64,000 nt of DNA from Parapedobacter sp964613725 (lineage in GTDB: Bacteria > Bacteroidota > Bacteroidia > Sphingobacteriales > Sphingobacteriaceae): assembly GCA_964613725.1 (NCBI GenBank), contig CAZTJY010000002.1, positions 3,401-67,400 on the forward strand. The letters are read 5' to 3'. Below the pieces are notes generated by a model. The model did no database searches. It was not told the DNA's origin and saw only the letters and a program-made list of their open reading frames with translations. Positions 52,653 to 61,063 of this stretch are shown here, piece by piece. Within the stretch, counting starts at the first letter, position 1; the number at the start of each line of letters is the position of its first letter. The translations under genes and the position numbers were made by a program.

Positions 52653-54521
52653 TTAATTCGTGGGCATATCGCCGGGGTACGCAAACCAAGGTATCGAGGT
52701 TTGGTAATTATCGGCCGTGCCCGGTATGGGTTTCAGTGTTTCGAGCGACTCGAGGTTCCACATATACTCCGAGTTGTAGCGCGGACGCAGGCGGTAGCTT
52801 GGCGAGCCTGCGTTCTGGATGGCGTATGCACTTTTACGGCCCTGCACCTGTGCGGGCGCCATGTATAAGCCCTTATATACCTTGGTGGGGTCGGTATCCC
52901 ATTTTTGTTCCAGTAGTGCTTGTATCCAACCGTTGCCATTGCTTGGGTAGTCGCCCGTATATTCAATATCGTAGTGGTATTTGCGCATATCCACCCACGC
53001 TTCGGGAGCGCCCCAAGGGTACAGGGCCACCCATTTTTGCATCATAATGTGCGAGAGGGAGAAGTCTGCCATGCTCAAGCCGCCTACATATGGACCGTTA
53101 AGGTATTCCTCGCCCAGTTCGTTAAAGAGGCCTTCCTCAATCTTGTCGCCGCCAGTGGGGCTGCCTTCCCGGCCGGTATAGATGTATTGGGCCGACGTTT
53201 CCATATCGCCACGTACGCCATTCTTGAAGGCCTCAAAGGCCTGTGCCTGTTGCCCCAGTTTCCAGTAGGTTTCCGCCACGCAGAACTGGATTTCAGCATA
53301 GGTGGTGAGGATGTAGGGCGCGTCATCACGGTAAAGCCATCGGCCAATGCCGTCATGTTCGGCACCCTGCCATGTCGCTGTAGCCTCCCGACCGTAGTAG
53401 TTGGGTGCGGTACCAATGGGCCCTGAGCGCCCGGTAAAGCTGCCGCCATAGTATCGATACGCTTTTACGCTATCCGCATCATCAAGATTGAGGTATGTAG
53501 GATTGCTCGTCGTTGACAGCTTCACCGTTACCCGGGGGTCGAAATGCCCGGGTTGGTCCATCAGCGTATCGGTGATGATCTGTTTGTCGGCCAGCCGGTA
53601 GGGGTGGTAATCGTTGCCCTCCAAGCGGGTTTTGTCGCCGGTGGCCTGGTCATATTCAGGCACCGTGCCCGTCATCACCTGGACTGCATACTCATGCTGG
53701 AAATAGTCCCAGTTGAAGTTGTTGCGCGAGGTGCCCCAGAAGTTGTTATATCCGCTGTAGGGGGCCGATTGGGAGCCACCCGCGATGGAAACTGTGGCAT
53801 CGTCAGCCGGACTTTGGAACGATTTGCCCGCTGCGTCGACCAGCTCCTGTGCATAGTCCGAAGTGAAATTCGTCTTGTTGGTGAGCGACGCCAGGTTACG
53901 CACAATCACTGCATAGGCAAACTTAATCCATTTGGACTTATCACCTTTGTAGATGAAGTCGTTGTCGCTGATGTTAGAACCGTAGTTGTTGTCGTCCTGG
54001 CGCTCCAGCAGTTCGATGGCTTCGTAGGCCCATGCCCGCACCTGGTCGTACACCGCATCCTGGTAGTCGTAGTCGTGCGAGAGTAGTCCCGGCACGAAAG
54101 CATCGGTCATCGGCACTTCGCCGTGCACCTTGGTGAGCATGTCCCAGCTGAATGCTTTCATGGCCAAGCCAATGCCTGCTAGTGTCCAATGCTCTTCTTC
54201 CATCGATTGGTTGATGAGGTTTTGGAGATTCATCCCCTGGTTCCAATACACTACCCGCCAAATCTCACCACCGGCATCGCTACCCAGGCTGTAATAATGA
54301 TTGGCGAAAGAGGTATAACTCGTTGTTCCCATCATTTGGGTCATCGGGCCCAGAGCGCGGATATCCCAATAGATGCCCTGGTATTGCTGGGTGATGTTTG
54401 CCAGGTAGAGGAACCCATCCACTTCCGCGGGAGCATCTACGTTATGGTTCACATCCAGGTATTTCTCGCATCCACCCAAGAGGAGAAGCAACGGAAATAT
54501 GTATATGAATAGCTTTTTCAT
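52653..54521 (-). CDS. SusD-like lipoprotein (SusD_like_2 type, inner pair)
   Basis: The product is about 622 residues, longer than the usual 500-550. The lipobox is LLLLGGC, with Cys near 18, followed by EKYLDVNHNVDAP, the start typical of the SusD_like_2 branch. TPR-like helices follow, with LAGIGLAMKAFSWDMLTKVHGEVPMTDAF and, towards the end, LSHIMMQKWVALYPWGAPEAWVDMRKY. It is the surface partner of the SusC gene 15 bp upstream. The extra length lies in the C-terminal third (DIEYTGDYPSNGNGWIQALL and onward), which may shape the ligand site. The ATG at 54527 is an alternative start. Confidence 0.93.
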   Translation of the reverse strand: MKKLFIYIFPLLLLLGGCEKYLDVNHNVDAPAEVDGFLYLANITQQYQGIYWDIRALGPMTQMMGTTSYTSFANHYYSLGSDAGGEIWRVVYWNQGMNLQNLINQSMEEEHWTLAGIGLAMKAFSWDMLTKVHGEVPMTDAFVPGLLSHDYDYQDAVYDQVRAWAYEAIELLERQDDNNYGSNISDNDFIYKGDKSKWIKFAYAVIVRNLASLTNKTNFTSDYAQELVDAAGKSFQSPADDATVSIAGGSQSAPYSGYNNFWGTSRNNFNWDYFQHEYAVQVMTGTVPEYDQATGDKTRLEGNDYHPYRLADKQIITDTLMDQPGHFDPRVTVKLSTTSNPTYLNLDDADSVKAYRYYGGSFTGRSGPIGTAPNYYGREATATWQGAEHDGIGRWLYRDDAPYILTTYAEIQFCVAETYWKLGQQAQAFEAFKNGVRGDMETSAQYIYTGREGSPTGGDKIEEGLFNELGEEYLNGPYVGGLSMADFSLSHIMMQKWVALYPWGAPEAWVDMRKYHYDIEYTGDYPSNGNGWIQALLEQKWDTDPTKVYKGLYMAPAQVQGRKSAYAIQNAGSPSYRLRPRYNSEYMWNLESLETLKPIPGTADNYQTSIPWFAYPGDMPTN

Positions 54522-54536
54522 TGTCATTCTTTTTTT

Positions 54537-57500
54537 TTAGTTCAACACCAAACTGACCCCAAATGTAATCCCGCGCGGGTTGGGCATCGACCATACGTCA
54601 TACCCTTCGCCACCCGTACCGCCCGCCGCGGCGGAGACGGTGTTGCCCACCGCGTCGATGCCGGAGTAGTTGGTCCAGGTCAGCAGGTCGTTCCCTACCA
54701 CGAATACGTCCAGCCCGTTTACAATGCGGGTACGGCTCAACAACGATGCCGGTATGCGGTACGAAAGGCGCAGTTCCTGCAAACGCAGGTAGTTCACGTC
54801 TGATTCGAGCCAGTCTTCATCGTTCCCGATATACACGGTGGTGCCGTATACGCGGTAGTCGGTTACGATGTTGTTCCGAGTGGGGTTGGCCGAGTTTTCG
54901 TTGCCGTCGCGCAGCACCCCTTCAAAGATGTGCGGCCCGCTTTCACGCAGTGCGACCGACTCCCAACTGGTGCCGCTATTCATCATAGCGCGCTTGGTGC
55001 CGTTTACCACGGTGGCCCCTACGCGGCCAGCAAACAGGGCCGATAGGCGGAAGTCTTTAAACCGCAGGCTGGTGGTGATGCCGAAGCGGAGATCCGGTTC
55101 GCGGTCGCCCACCACCGACCATACCGGGCTCACCAGGGGTAACCCGGTCGACGGGTCGATGAGGATGTCGCCCCCGTCATTGCGTTCATAGGCCCTGCCC
55201 GTCAGCGTGGTGATGGGATGGCCCACCATGATGCCGTTCCGGAGGTTGCCCGAGTTCCAGGTATAGGGGTTATAGTATTCCGTTACGTTTTCGGGGAGGT
55301 AGAGTACTTCCGAGCCGCCATGCGACGCATTGAAGCCCACGTTCCAGGTCAGCCCATTGGGGTTACGCACGATGTCGCCGTCGATGTGCGCTTCCCAGCC
55401 CCAGGTTTTGAACGATCCCACGTTCATCGTGTTCAGCACGAATCCGGTGGCGTAGCTCAAGCGGAAGCCCTTCACAATCTGGTCTTCGTTGCGTGTAGCG
55501 AAATAGGTGAAACTCGCATTCAGCCGGCTATTGAAGAGCTGGATGTCTAGTCCAGCCTCATGGGCGGTAGTCATCTCCGGCCGCAGGTTGGGGTTTGGGC
55601 CGGTAAAACCGTACTTGAACCCGCCGCCCGTCAATTCGGTAGCCTCCAACTGGGGGTCGATCTCCAAGGGGCCAGCATCCTTGCCCACCTGTGCCAGCGA
55701 GCCGCGCAGCTTCAAGTAATTGATGGCCTCGATGGACTTCATAAAGGGCAGGTCAGACACAATGAGCGATCCCTCGATGGAGGGGTAGAAATAACGGTTG
55801 TTGTCTTTCGGTAGCGTAGACGACCAATCGTTCCTTGCCCGCAAGGTAATGAATGCCAGGTTATTGTATCCGAATTCGAACTGTCCTGAAAACGCCTGTA
55901 TACGCCGTTTCGTATTGCGCTGCGAGGAGGTTTGCGTAGCCGGGTCGGTGTTGTTGATCGATTGGAAATCGGGCACCACGAAACGCGTACCGTAGGTCGC
56001 TTGCCGGGTTACACCATTTTCCAACTGGTGGTAGCCCACTTGTCCGGAAAAGGAGAACTTGTCTTCGAAAAAGCTGTTGTTGTAGCCCGCCAGAATGTTG
56101 ATGGTGGGGTCGGAGAAGTTGGCCTGTATCAAATTATACTGCCCCACACCGGCGTTATTGGCTTGATAATAGGGGTGGTGCGAAGTCTCGAAGGTCTGCA
56201 TGCCCACGTCCCAGCCGACCTGCCCCCGGATAAAAGTGTTCTTCACTGGCGTCAGATTGAGCGCCACATTGGTAAGGAAACGGTCAGATTTATCGAAGTA
56301 CTTGTTCTTGTTCAGCATGAACAAGGGGTTCAGCAGGTCGGTGTCGAGGTAATAGTCGGCCACCCGCATGTGGCTGCCATCGGCATCGAGGTAGTTGAGC
56401 ATGTTATCCACCACGGGCCACAGCATGGCGCGGTGCAATGGGCCGTCCGTGCCACGGAGCACCTTTTGGTTGCCGGTACGGGTGTATTGCATACTGCCTT
56501 CGAACTTCAGCCAGTCGGTAATCTCGGCCTGACCGGCCAAGCTCAGGTTGGTCCGGTTGTAGTCGGTAGTCTTGATTACCCCCTCTTGCCCCAGATAGGA
56601 GAAGCCAGCCCGCATGGTGGCCCGGTCGTTTCCCGCATCCACCGACACGTTGTGTTTATTTGTGTAACCCGTTTGGAGCACGGCAGCAATGTTGTCGTAG
56701 ATGGGCACGCCTTCGGGGTAGAGCCCGCCATATTTACCTTGGTAGTAATAGTTGGTGGTGCCATAGTATCCGTTGGCGTATTTATCCTGCATCTCCGGAT
56801 AGCCGTAGGCCTTGTCAAATTTAAAAGAATTGCTGTACGTTATCCGTCCTTTGCCGGCGGTGCCTTTTTTGGTGGTGATGATGATGGCCCCATTGGAGGC
56901 GTCAGAACCGTACAGCGCAGCAGCGGCCGCTCCTTTCAATACCGTAATGGACTCGATGTCTTCGGGGTTGAAGTCGTTGCCCCGCGAGGAGAAGTCGAGG
57001 TTACGTACGGAGTACGAATCGCCACCCGCGCCCGCCATATTGATCGGGTCGAACGTACTGTTGTTCATGGGCACGCCATCTACCACATACAGGGGCTGGT
57101 TATTGCCCGATATGGAAGTGATGTTGCGCAGCACCACGGTAGTAGAAGCGCCCGGTGCGCCGCTCGTGGACGTGACGTTCAATCCCGGCACGCGGCCTGC
57201 CAGTGCGGTGATGAAAGCATCGCGCCCCGATTCGCTGATCGTACTGCCATCGATGTGTTGTACCGATGAGCCGATGGCTCGACCGGTACGCTTCATGCCG
57301 AATTCGGCAGTTACCTCCACTTCACCCAAATCGCGTACACTGGGCACCATGGTAATGGCTAGCGTCGTACGCGTACCAATTGGCACCGTTTGCGTTTCAA
57401 AGCCCACGGCGGTAAAAACGAGTGAGCCTGTTTCCGGTGCGTTGATGGTAAAATTGCCGTTGCCGTTAGTAGACGTTTGGGTAGGTGTCTCTGCCACCCG

Positions 57501-57635
57501 GACTGTCACGCCAGAAAGGCGTTCGTTCGCTTGGTCATACACCGTACCGGAAATCGTTCTGGTTTGTGCATAGCCCATGGCCACGCAACACAAGAACAAA
57601 AAGGTAAGTGTAGACTTCAGGTTTTGCTTTTTCAC
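54537..57635 (-). CDS. SusC-family TonB-dependent transporter (inner pair)
   Basis: The product is about 1,032 residues from GTG 57635 (KKQNLKSTLTFLFLCCVAMGYAQ is a good signal peptide; the frame extends upstream only to a TTG). A carboxypeptidase-like domain (ISGTVYDQANERLSGVTVRV) is followed by the plug (ALAGRVPGLNVTSTSGAPG, IYGSD-type AALYGSDASNGAIIITTKKG) and the barrel, ending NDLLTWTNYSGIDAVGN. There is no STN domain, so it does not feed a sigma/FecR system. It pairs with the long SusD and begins the unit SusC-SusD-lipoprotein-fusion enzyme. NamZ lies upstream. Confidence 0.94.
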   Translation of the reverse strand: MKKQNLKSTLTFLFLCCVAMGYAQTRTISGTVYDQANERLSGVTVRVAETPTQTSTNGNGNFTINAPETGSLVFTAVGFETQTVPIGTRTTLAITMVPSVRDLGEVEVTAEFGMKRTGRAIGSSVQHIDGSTISESGRDAFITALAGRVPGLNVTSTSGAPGASTTVVLRNITSISGNNQPLYVVDGVPMNNSTFDPINMAGAGGDSYSVRNLDFSSRGNDFNPEDIESITVLKGAAAAALYGSDASNGAIIITTKKGTAGKGRITYSNSFKFDKAYGYPEMQDKYANGYYGTTNYYYQGKYGGLYPEGVPIYDNIAAVLQTGYTNKHNVSVDAGNDRATMRAGFSYLGQEGVIKTTDYNRTNLSLAGQAEITDWLKFEGSMQYTRTGNQKVLRGTDGPLHRAMLWPVVDNMLNYLDADGSHMRVADYYLDTDLLNPLFMLNKNKYFDKSDRFLTNVALNLTPVKNTFIRGQVGWDVGMQTFETSHHPYYQANNAGVGQYNLIQANFSDPTINILAGYNNSFFEDKFSFSGQVGYHQLENGVTRQATYGTRFVVPDFQSINNTDPATQTSSQRNTKRRIQAFSGQFEFGYNNLAFITLRARNDWSSTLPKDNNRYFYPSIEGSLIVSDLPFMKSIEAINYLKLRGSLAQVGKDAGPLEIDPQLEATELTGGGFKYGFTGPNPNLRPEMTTAHEAGLDIQLFNSRLNASFTYFATRNEDQIVKGFRLSYATGFVLNTMNVGSFKTWGWEAHIDGDIVRNPNGLTWNVGFNASHGGSEVLYLPENVTEYYNPYTWNSGNLRNGIMVGHPITTLTGRAYERNDGGDILIDPSTGLPLVSPVWSVVGDREPDLRFGITTSLRFKDFRLSALFAGRVGATVVNGTKRAMMNSGTSWESVALRESGPHIFEGVLRDGNENSANPTRNNIVTDYRVYGTTVYIGNDEDWLESDVNYLRLQELRLSYRIPASLLSRTRIVNGLDVFVVGNDLLTWTNYSGIDAVGNTVSAAAGGTGGEGYDVWSMPNPRGITFGVSLVLN

Positions 57636-57850
57636 ATTAACACAATTTAAGTTAAACAATTAAAGTAATAATTGGCCTCTGTCTCCTACACATTTGCACA
57701 AGTGACAAAACATTACACAATAATAGGAAATAGTTTATAAAATTATGCATGTTTATGCCGTTTTTTTCTTACAAACAGCAATATCCTTCTTATTATAATA
57801 CGTTTTGCCGGTTGTAACATTGCTTTTTTGCGATTTTTTGGGAGATTATC

Positions 57851-57868
57851 CGCATTGTCACCAATGCG
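57851..57868 (-). terminator. Hairpin downstream of the NamZ gene
   Basis: CGCATTG and CAATGCG form a perfect 7-bp stem with a 4-base loop, 37 bp after the NamZ stop. There is no T run immediately after it. The rest of 57636-57904 is A+T-rich and presumably carries the SusC promoter, but no clear TAnnTTTG element was found. Confidence 0.45.
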
Positions 57869-57904
57869 CTTATATAAAGTGTTCGACAAGTGAGCTTAAT
57901 CGGC

Positions 57905-59158
57905 TCATTCAAAATCCGCGTACAACAAATATTGCTTACGCATGACTTTGTATGCGGCCAAATCAGCCGCCCACGATTCACGAATCTCGGCTTCGCTCTG
58001 CCCGGCTATAATCTGCTTGCGCAGTTCGTCGGTGCCGGCCAGCTTGTCGAAAAACTCGGGGCGCGAGAAGAACGTATCTTTGAATGGCGCCTTCTCGTAG
58101 AAATCGATCAAGTACTTCAGTGTAAAAGTCTGCTCATGTGGCTCCAAACCTCGGAGGTCCAAACCATAGCATTCGTTGCCCTGCTGCTCTACATGGGCAG
58201 CCATGCCGGGGCGCGTGCCGGGTATGAACGTGAAGTCGCCGAAGACCGGATTGGGATAGCCCAATACCTGGAAGGGCCAGTCCGTGCCGCGGCCCACGCT
58301 GATGTCGGTACCCTCAAACAGACATAACGACATATATAGACGCACCGAGAGCGGATTGGGCAGGCTGGGCGAGGGGATAACCGGCAGCTCGTACGAAGTG
58401 CTATGGTCGTAGTTCTGCACCGTGATGACTTCGAGGTCGCACTGCGCACCGCCATCGAGCCATCCTTCGCCATTGATCATCTTGGCCAATTCGCCCACGG
58501 TGAGGCCATGGATCATGGCTATCTCATGGTAACTTACGTTCGACTTGAATTTGTCGTCTTTACGCACCGGACCATCCACTTGGTCGCCATTGGGGTTGGG
58601 GCGATCCAATACAATCAATTTCGTTCCGTTGTTCACACACAGCTGCATCACGCGGTGCATGGATGTGATATAAGTATAAAACCGCGCACCGACGTCTTGC
58701 AAGTCAAATAGCATCACATCCACGGCGGCGACGATGGAGTCGGCCTTTTCGTTCTTGCCGTACAGCGAGTACAGCGGCAGGCCGGTTTCCTCATCGACAT
58801 CATTCGAAACCTTCTCTCCCCGCTCGATATTGCCGCGGAAGCCATGCTCTGGGGCAAAGGCAAACTGCAGGTCCACCCCTTCGTCTAGCAACACATCCAC
58901 CAAGTGGCGGTCGCCCACAACGGAAGTCTGGTTACCCATCAAGCCTACCTTCTTGCCGGCAAGCAAAGGCAGGTAACGATCGAGTTGTTCGGCGCCAGTG
59001 CGGATGGCCTTATCATGGTCGATGGCATCGGCCGTATCGCTACTACCTTGCTGCGCGCTGCCGCCGCATGCCAATGCCACCATCATCAAAGGAAGCAATA
59101 CCAAAGCGAAGATCAATCTCTGTTTCGCGCTGCTTTTATTCGTCGTAAAGAAACCCAT
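57905..59158 (-). CDS. namZ: Exo-beta-N-acetylmuramidase NamZ (GH171, formerly DUF1343)
   Basis: NamZ releases MurNAc from the non-reducing ends of peptidoglycan chains. The product is 417 residues with a lipobox (VALAC, Cys31). The DUF1343 signature is complete: LAGKKVGLMGNQTSVV, FAPEHGFRGNIERGEKV, TGLPLYSLYG, MLFDLQDVGARFYTYITSM, VLDRPNPNGDQVDGPV, and FEGTDISVGRGTDWPFQVLG. The lipid anchor places it in the periplasm or at the surface. It has its own transcription unit, with a terminator-like element on each side (57851-57868 and 59397-59431). With murQ and the symporter downstream it makes a MurNAc salvage path plausible. Confidence 0.95.
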   Translation of the reverse strand: MGFFTTNKSSAKQRLIFALVLLPLMMVALACGGSAQQGSSDTADAIDHDKAIRTGAEQLDRYLPLLAGKKVGLMGNQTSVVGDRHLVDVLLDEGVDLQFAFAPEHGFRGNIERGEKVSNDVDEETGLPLYSLYGKNEKADSIVAAVDVMLFDLQDVGARFYTYITSMHRVMQLCVNNGTKLIVLDRPNPNGDQVDGPVRKDDKFKSNVSYHEIAMIHGLTVGELAKMINGEGWLDGGAQCDLEVITVQNYDHSTSYELPVIPSPSLPNPLSVRLYMSLCLFEGTDISVGRGTDWPFQVLGYPNPVFGDFTFIPGTRPGMAAHVEQQGNECYGLDLRGLEPHEQTFTLKYLIDFYEKAPFKDTFFSRPEFFDKLAGTDELRKQIIAGQSEAEIRESWAADLAAYKVMRKQYLLYADFE

Positions 59159-59396
59159 ACGTCAATTTTAAGGCCTATACTCAATTGGACATACAATGTT
59201 AGCGAATAATTTTTAAAACAGTGCATGTTTTTGCATGTTTTTTAAAAAAGACAATAAAACAAACATGCAAGCTAAGCAAGAATATTAAGCCTCAAAATTA
59301 CAATATGCTGTTTTACAGTAAAATGATTCAAGCTTCAATCATATCTGCATTCATCGATATTGCTACTTTATGCAATAATATACGGATTACCCGCAA
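59159..59396. other. Upstream region of the NamZ gene
   Basis: This is an A+T-rich 238-bp stretch between the terminator and the NamZ start. A promoter should be here, but no perfect TAnnTTTG element was seen on the minus strand. Confidence 0.35.
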
Positions 59397-59431
59397 CAAA
59401 AAAGCCTGCATCCGCACACCGGATACAGGCT
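59397..59431 (-). terminator. Rho-independent terminator after the outer SusD gene
   Basis: AGCCTGCATCCG (59403-59414) pairs with CGGATACAGGCT (59420-59431): 12 positions with one mismatch and a 5-base loop. On the minus strand it is followed by TTTTTT (plus-strand 59397-59402). It begins 25 bp after the SusD stop and separates that pair from NamZ. Confidence 0.85.
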
Positions 59432-59456
59432 GTTCTATTTAGTAAATTAAAATCAA

Positions 59457-61052
59457 TTAGGGTTTATCCCACCAAACCGGCTCGTTCAAATAGGTCGGCT
59501 TGTCAGCATTGGGATTCGCAGCCAATACCTCCTGGACATTGTAGTTGATTTCGTAACTCGGCACGGCAAACCGTCTTGGCCAGTCTGTCGACGTAGGGTA
59601 CGCATCAACGTACACATGTGAGGGGCGATTAAAGCCTTTATAAATTCCTTCCGCTTCGTTATAATTGCCCGACCCGTCCGTGCAAAAATCCATGCGCCGC
59701 AAATCGACCCACAGCTCAGGCGAATAAGAAAGGGCAATATACTTCTGAATCATGATATGACTAAGCGTCAGGTCGCTGGCATTTTGAATAACCGACGTAC
59801 TATTAAGATAGTCTTCTATTACACCCGCATCAATACCCATGATATTCATGTGCGACCGCATCCCTGCTTTGTATGCTTCGAGTGCATCGGCCGGCTGCCC
59901 CATTCTGAACCGTACTTCTGCTTCAATAAAGCGTGCCTCCGCATTGGTAAACAGCAACCCTTTCGAATCCTTTTGCGTATACCAGGTGCCTGTAGCCGTC
60001 ATTTCCCCCTCCAAGGTCGGCGATATTGGGTTTCGGCGCAATTGCACGTACTTCGCATCGGAAGCCAACGGGCCTGTCTTCGGCAAATCCGACTGCATAT
60101 CCACGCCAATACTCCTCACGAACTGACCGTCTATCAATGCACTGGGAATGAGCAGATCAGTACGGGGGTCCTCCATGTCGTTGCTACCGGAAGGAGCGCC
60201 CGTATAATTATTGGTAATGTAATCGTAATACAACTTGGTTATACGCGACGCACTGTTGTTCTGGTACTGCAAAGAGGCCTTTGTAGCAGATGCAGTGGTT
60301 TCCGTTTCATCCACATATTGCAGGATGGTACTGTGTGCATCCGTTTGCGGTCCGTTGGCCAATGCTGCCAATACGGCTTGGGGATCGTAGCTCGCCAGCT
60401 TGGAGGTGTGATTCAAAAAACGCGCTTTCAGCCCATAGGCCAGGCGAATCCAACTGTCTACATTCCCGCCATTGAATATGTCGCCTTCTGCCAGATTCGC
60501 GGCGCCAGCCTCCTGGGTTTTGCCAAGGTCTGCAATGGCCTCGTCTAAAAGGGCCAACACCTGTGTCTGTATGTACTCTCCGTCATCAAACCTCGGCGTA
60601 ATGGTTGATGGATCGTTGAAATCATCGTAGGGCATCATCCCGTAAAAATCGGCCAACGCACCGAATCCCCATGCCTTGATGATTTTGGCCACGCCGATGT
60701 AATGATAGGCACCCACCTCTTCGGCCTTTTCTATCAACGGGTCGATGTTAACCGCCGCATTGACATACCAGGCCTGCCAGGGCCAATTGGCACTGGATTC
60801 ATTGGAGTACCAGCGTGTTAAATTCCAATTGTTGTTCACCGCGTAAGTAACGGCCAGCTGCTGTGAAATAAATGCTGCACGCGTTCCGGCGCTTTCATAA
60901 GCATCCGCAAACTGAGCCAGCAGGGGCGGCAATCGCTGTTCTGGGGTCGGAACCGTGGCGTTTGCGGTATTAGGGTTCTCATTCACATCGAGCCATTTTT
61001 CACACGAGGTAAGTGTGATAAAAAGTACGGCCATATATAATATCTTCTTCAT
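59457..61052 (-). CDS. SusD-like lipoprotein (SusD_like_2 type, outer pair)
   Basis: The 531-residue lipoprotein (FITLTSC, Cys17) opens with EKWLDVNENPNTANATVPTP, the standard SusD_like_2 beginning. Core helices include YHYIGVAKIIKAWGFGALADFYGMMPYDD. The C-terminal part has LSHIMIQKYIALSYSPELWVDLRRMDF. Length is normal. It pairs with the SusC gene 11 bp upstream; a strong terminator follows. The two SusC/SusD pairs in this locus are clearly different in sequence, so they may take up different ligands. Confidence 0.94.
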   Translation of the reverse strand: MKKILYMAVLFITLTSCEKWLDVNENPNTANATVPTPEQRLPPLLAQFADAYESAGTRAAFISQQLAVTYAVNNNWNLTRWYSNESSANWPWQAWYVNAAVNIDPLIEKAEEVGAYHYIGVAKIIKAWGFGALADFYGMMPYDDFNDPSTITPRFDDGEYIQTQVLALLDEAIADLGKTQEAGAANLAEGDIFNGGNVDSWIRLAYGLKARFLNHTSKLASYDPQAVLAALANGPQTDAHSTILQYVDETETTASATKASLQYQNNSASRITKLYYDYITNNYTGAPSGSNDMEDPRTDLLIPSALIDGQFVRSIGVDMQSDLPKTGPLASDAKYVQLRRNPISPTLEGEMTATGTWYTQKDSKGLLFTNAEARFIEAEVRFRMGQPADALEAYKAGMRSHMNIMGIDAGVIEDYLNSTSVIQNASDLTLSHIMIQKYIALSYSPELWVDLRRMDFCTDGSGNYNEAEGIYKGFNRPSHVYVDAYPTSTDWPRRFAVPSYEINYNVQEVLAANPNADKPTYLNEPVWWDKP

Positions 61053-61063
61053 CGTCGTAATCT

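Noticed and set aside
55932..57269. Plus-strand open frame of 445 codons
   Set aside because: It is antisense to a well-supported SusC gene. The Val/His-rich sequence is typical of a reverse-strand shadow.
57636..57904. Possible small RNA or gene in the A+T-rich region between NamZ and SusC
   Set aside because: Only one 7-bp hairpin and no open frame; it is best explained as the terminator and promoter region.
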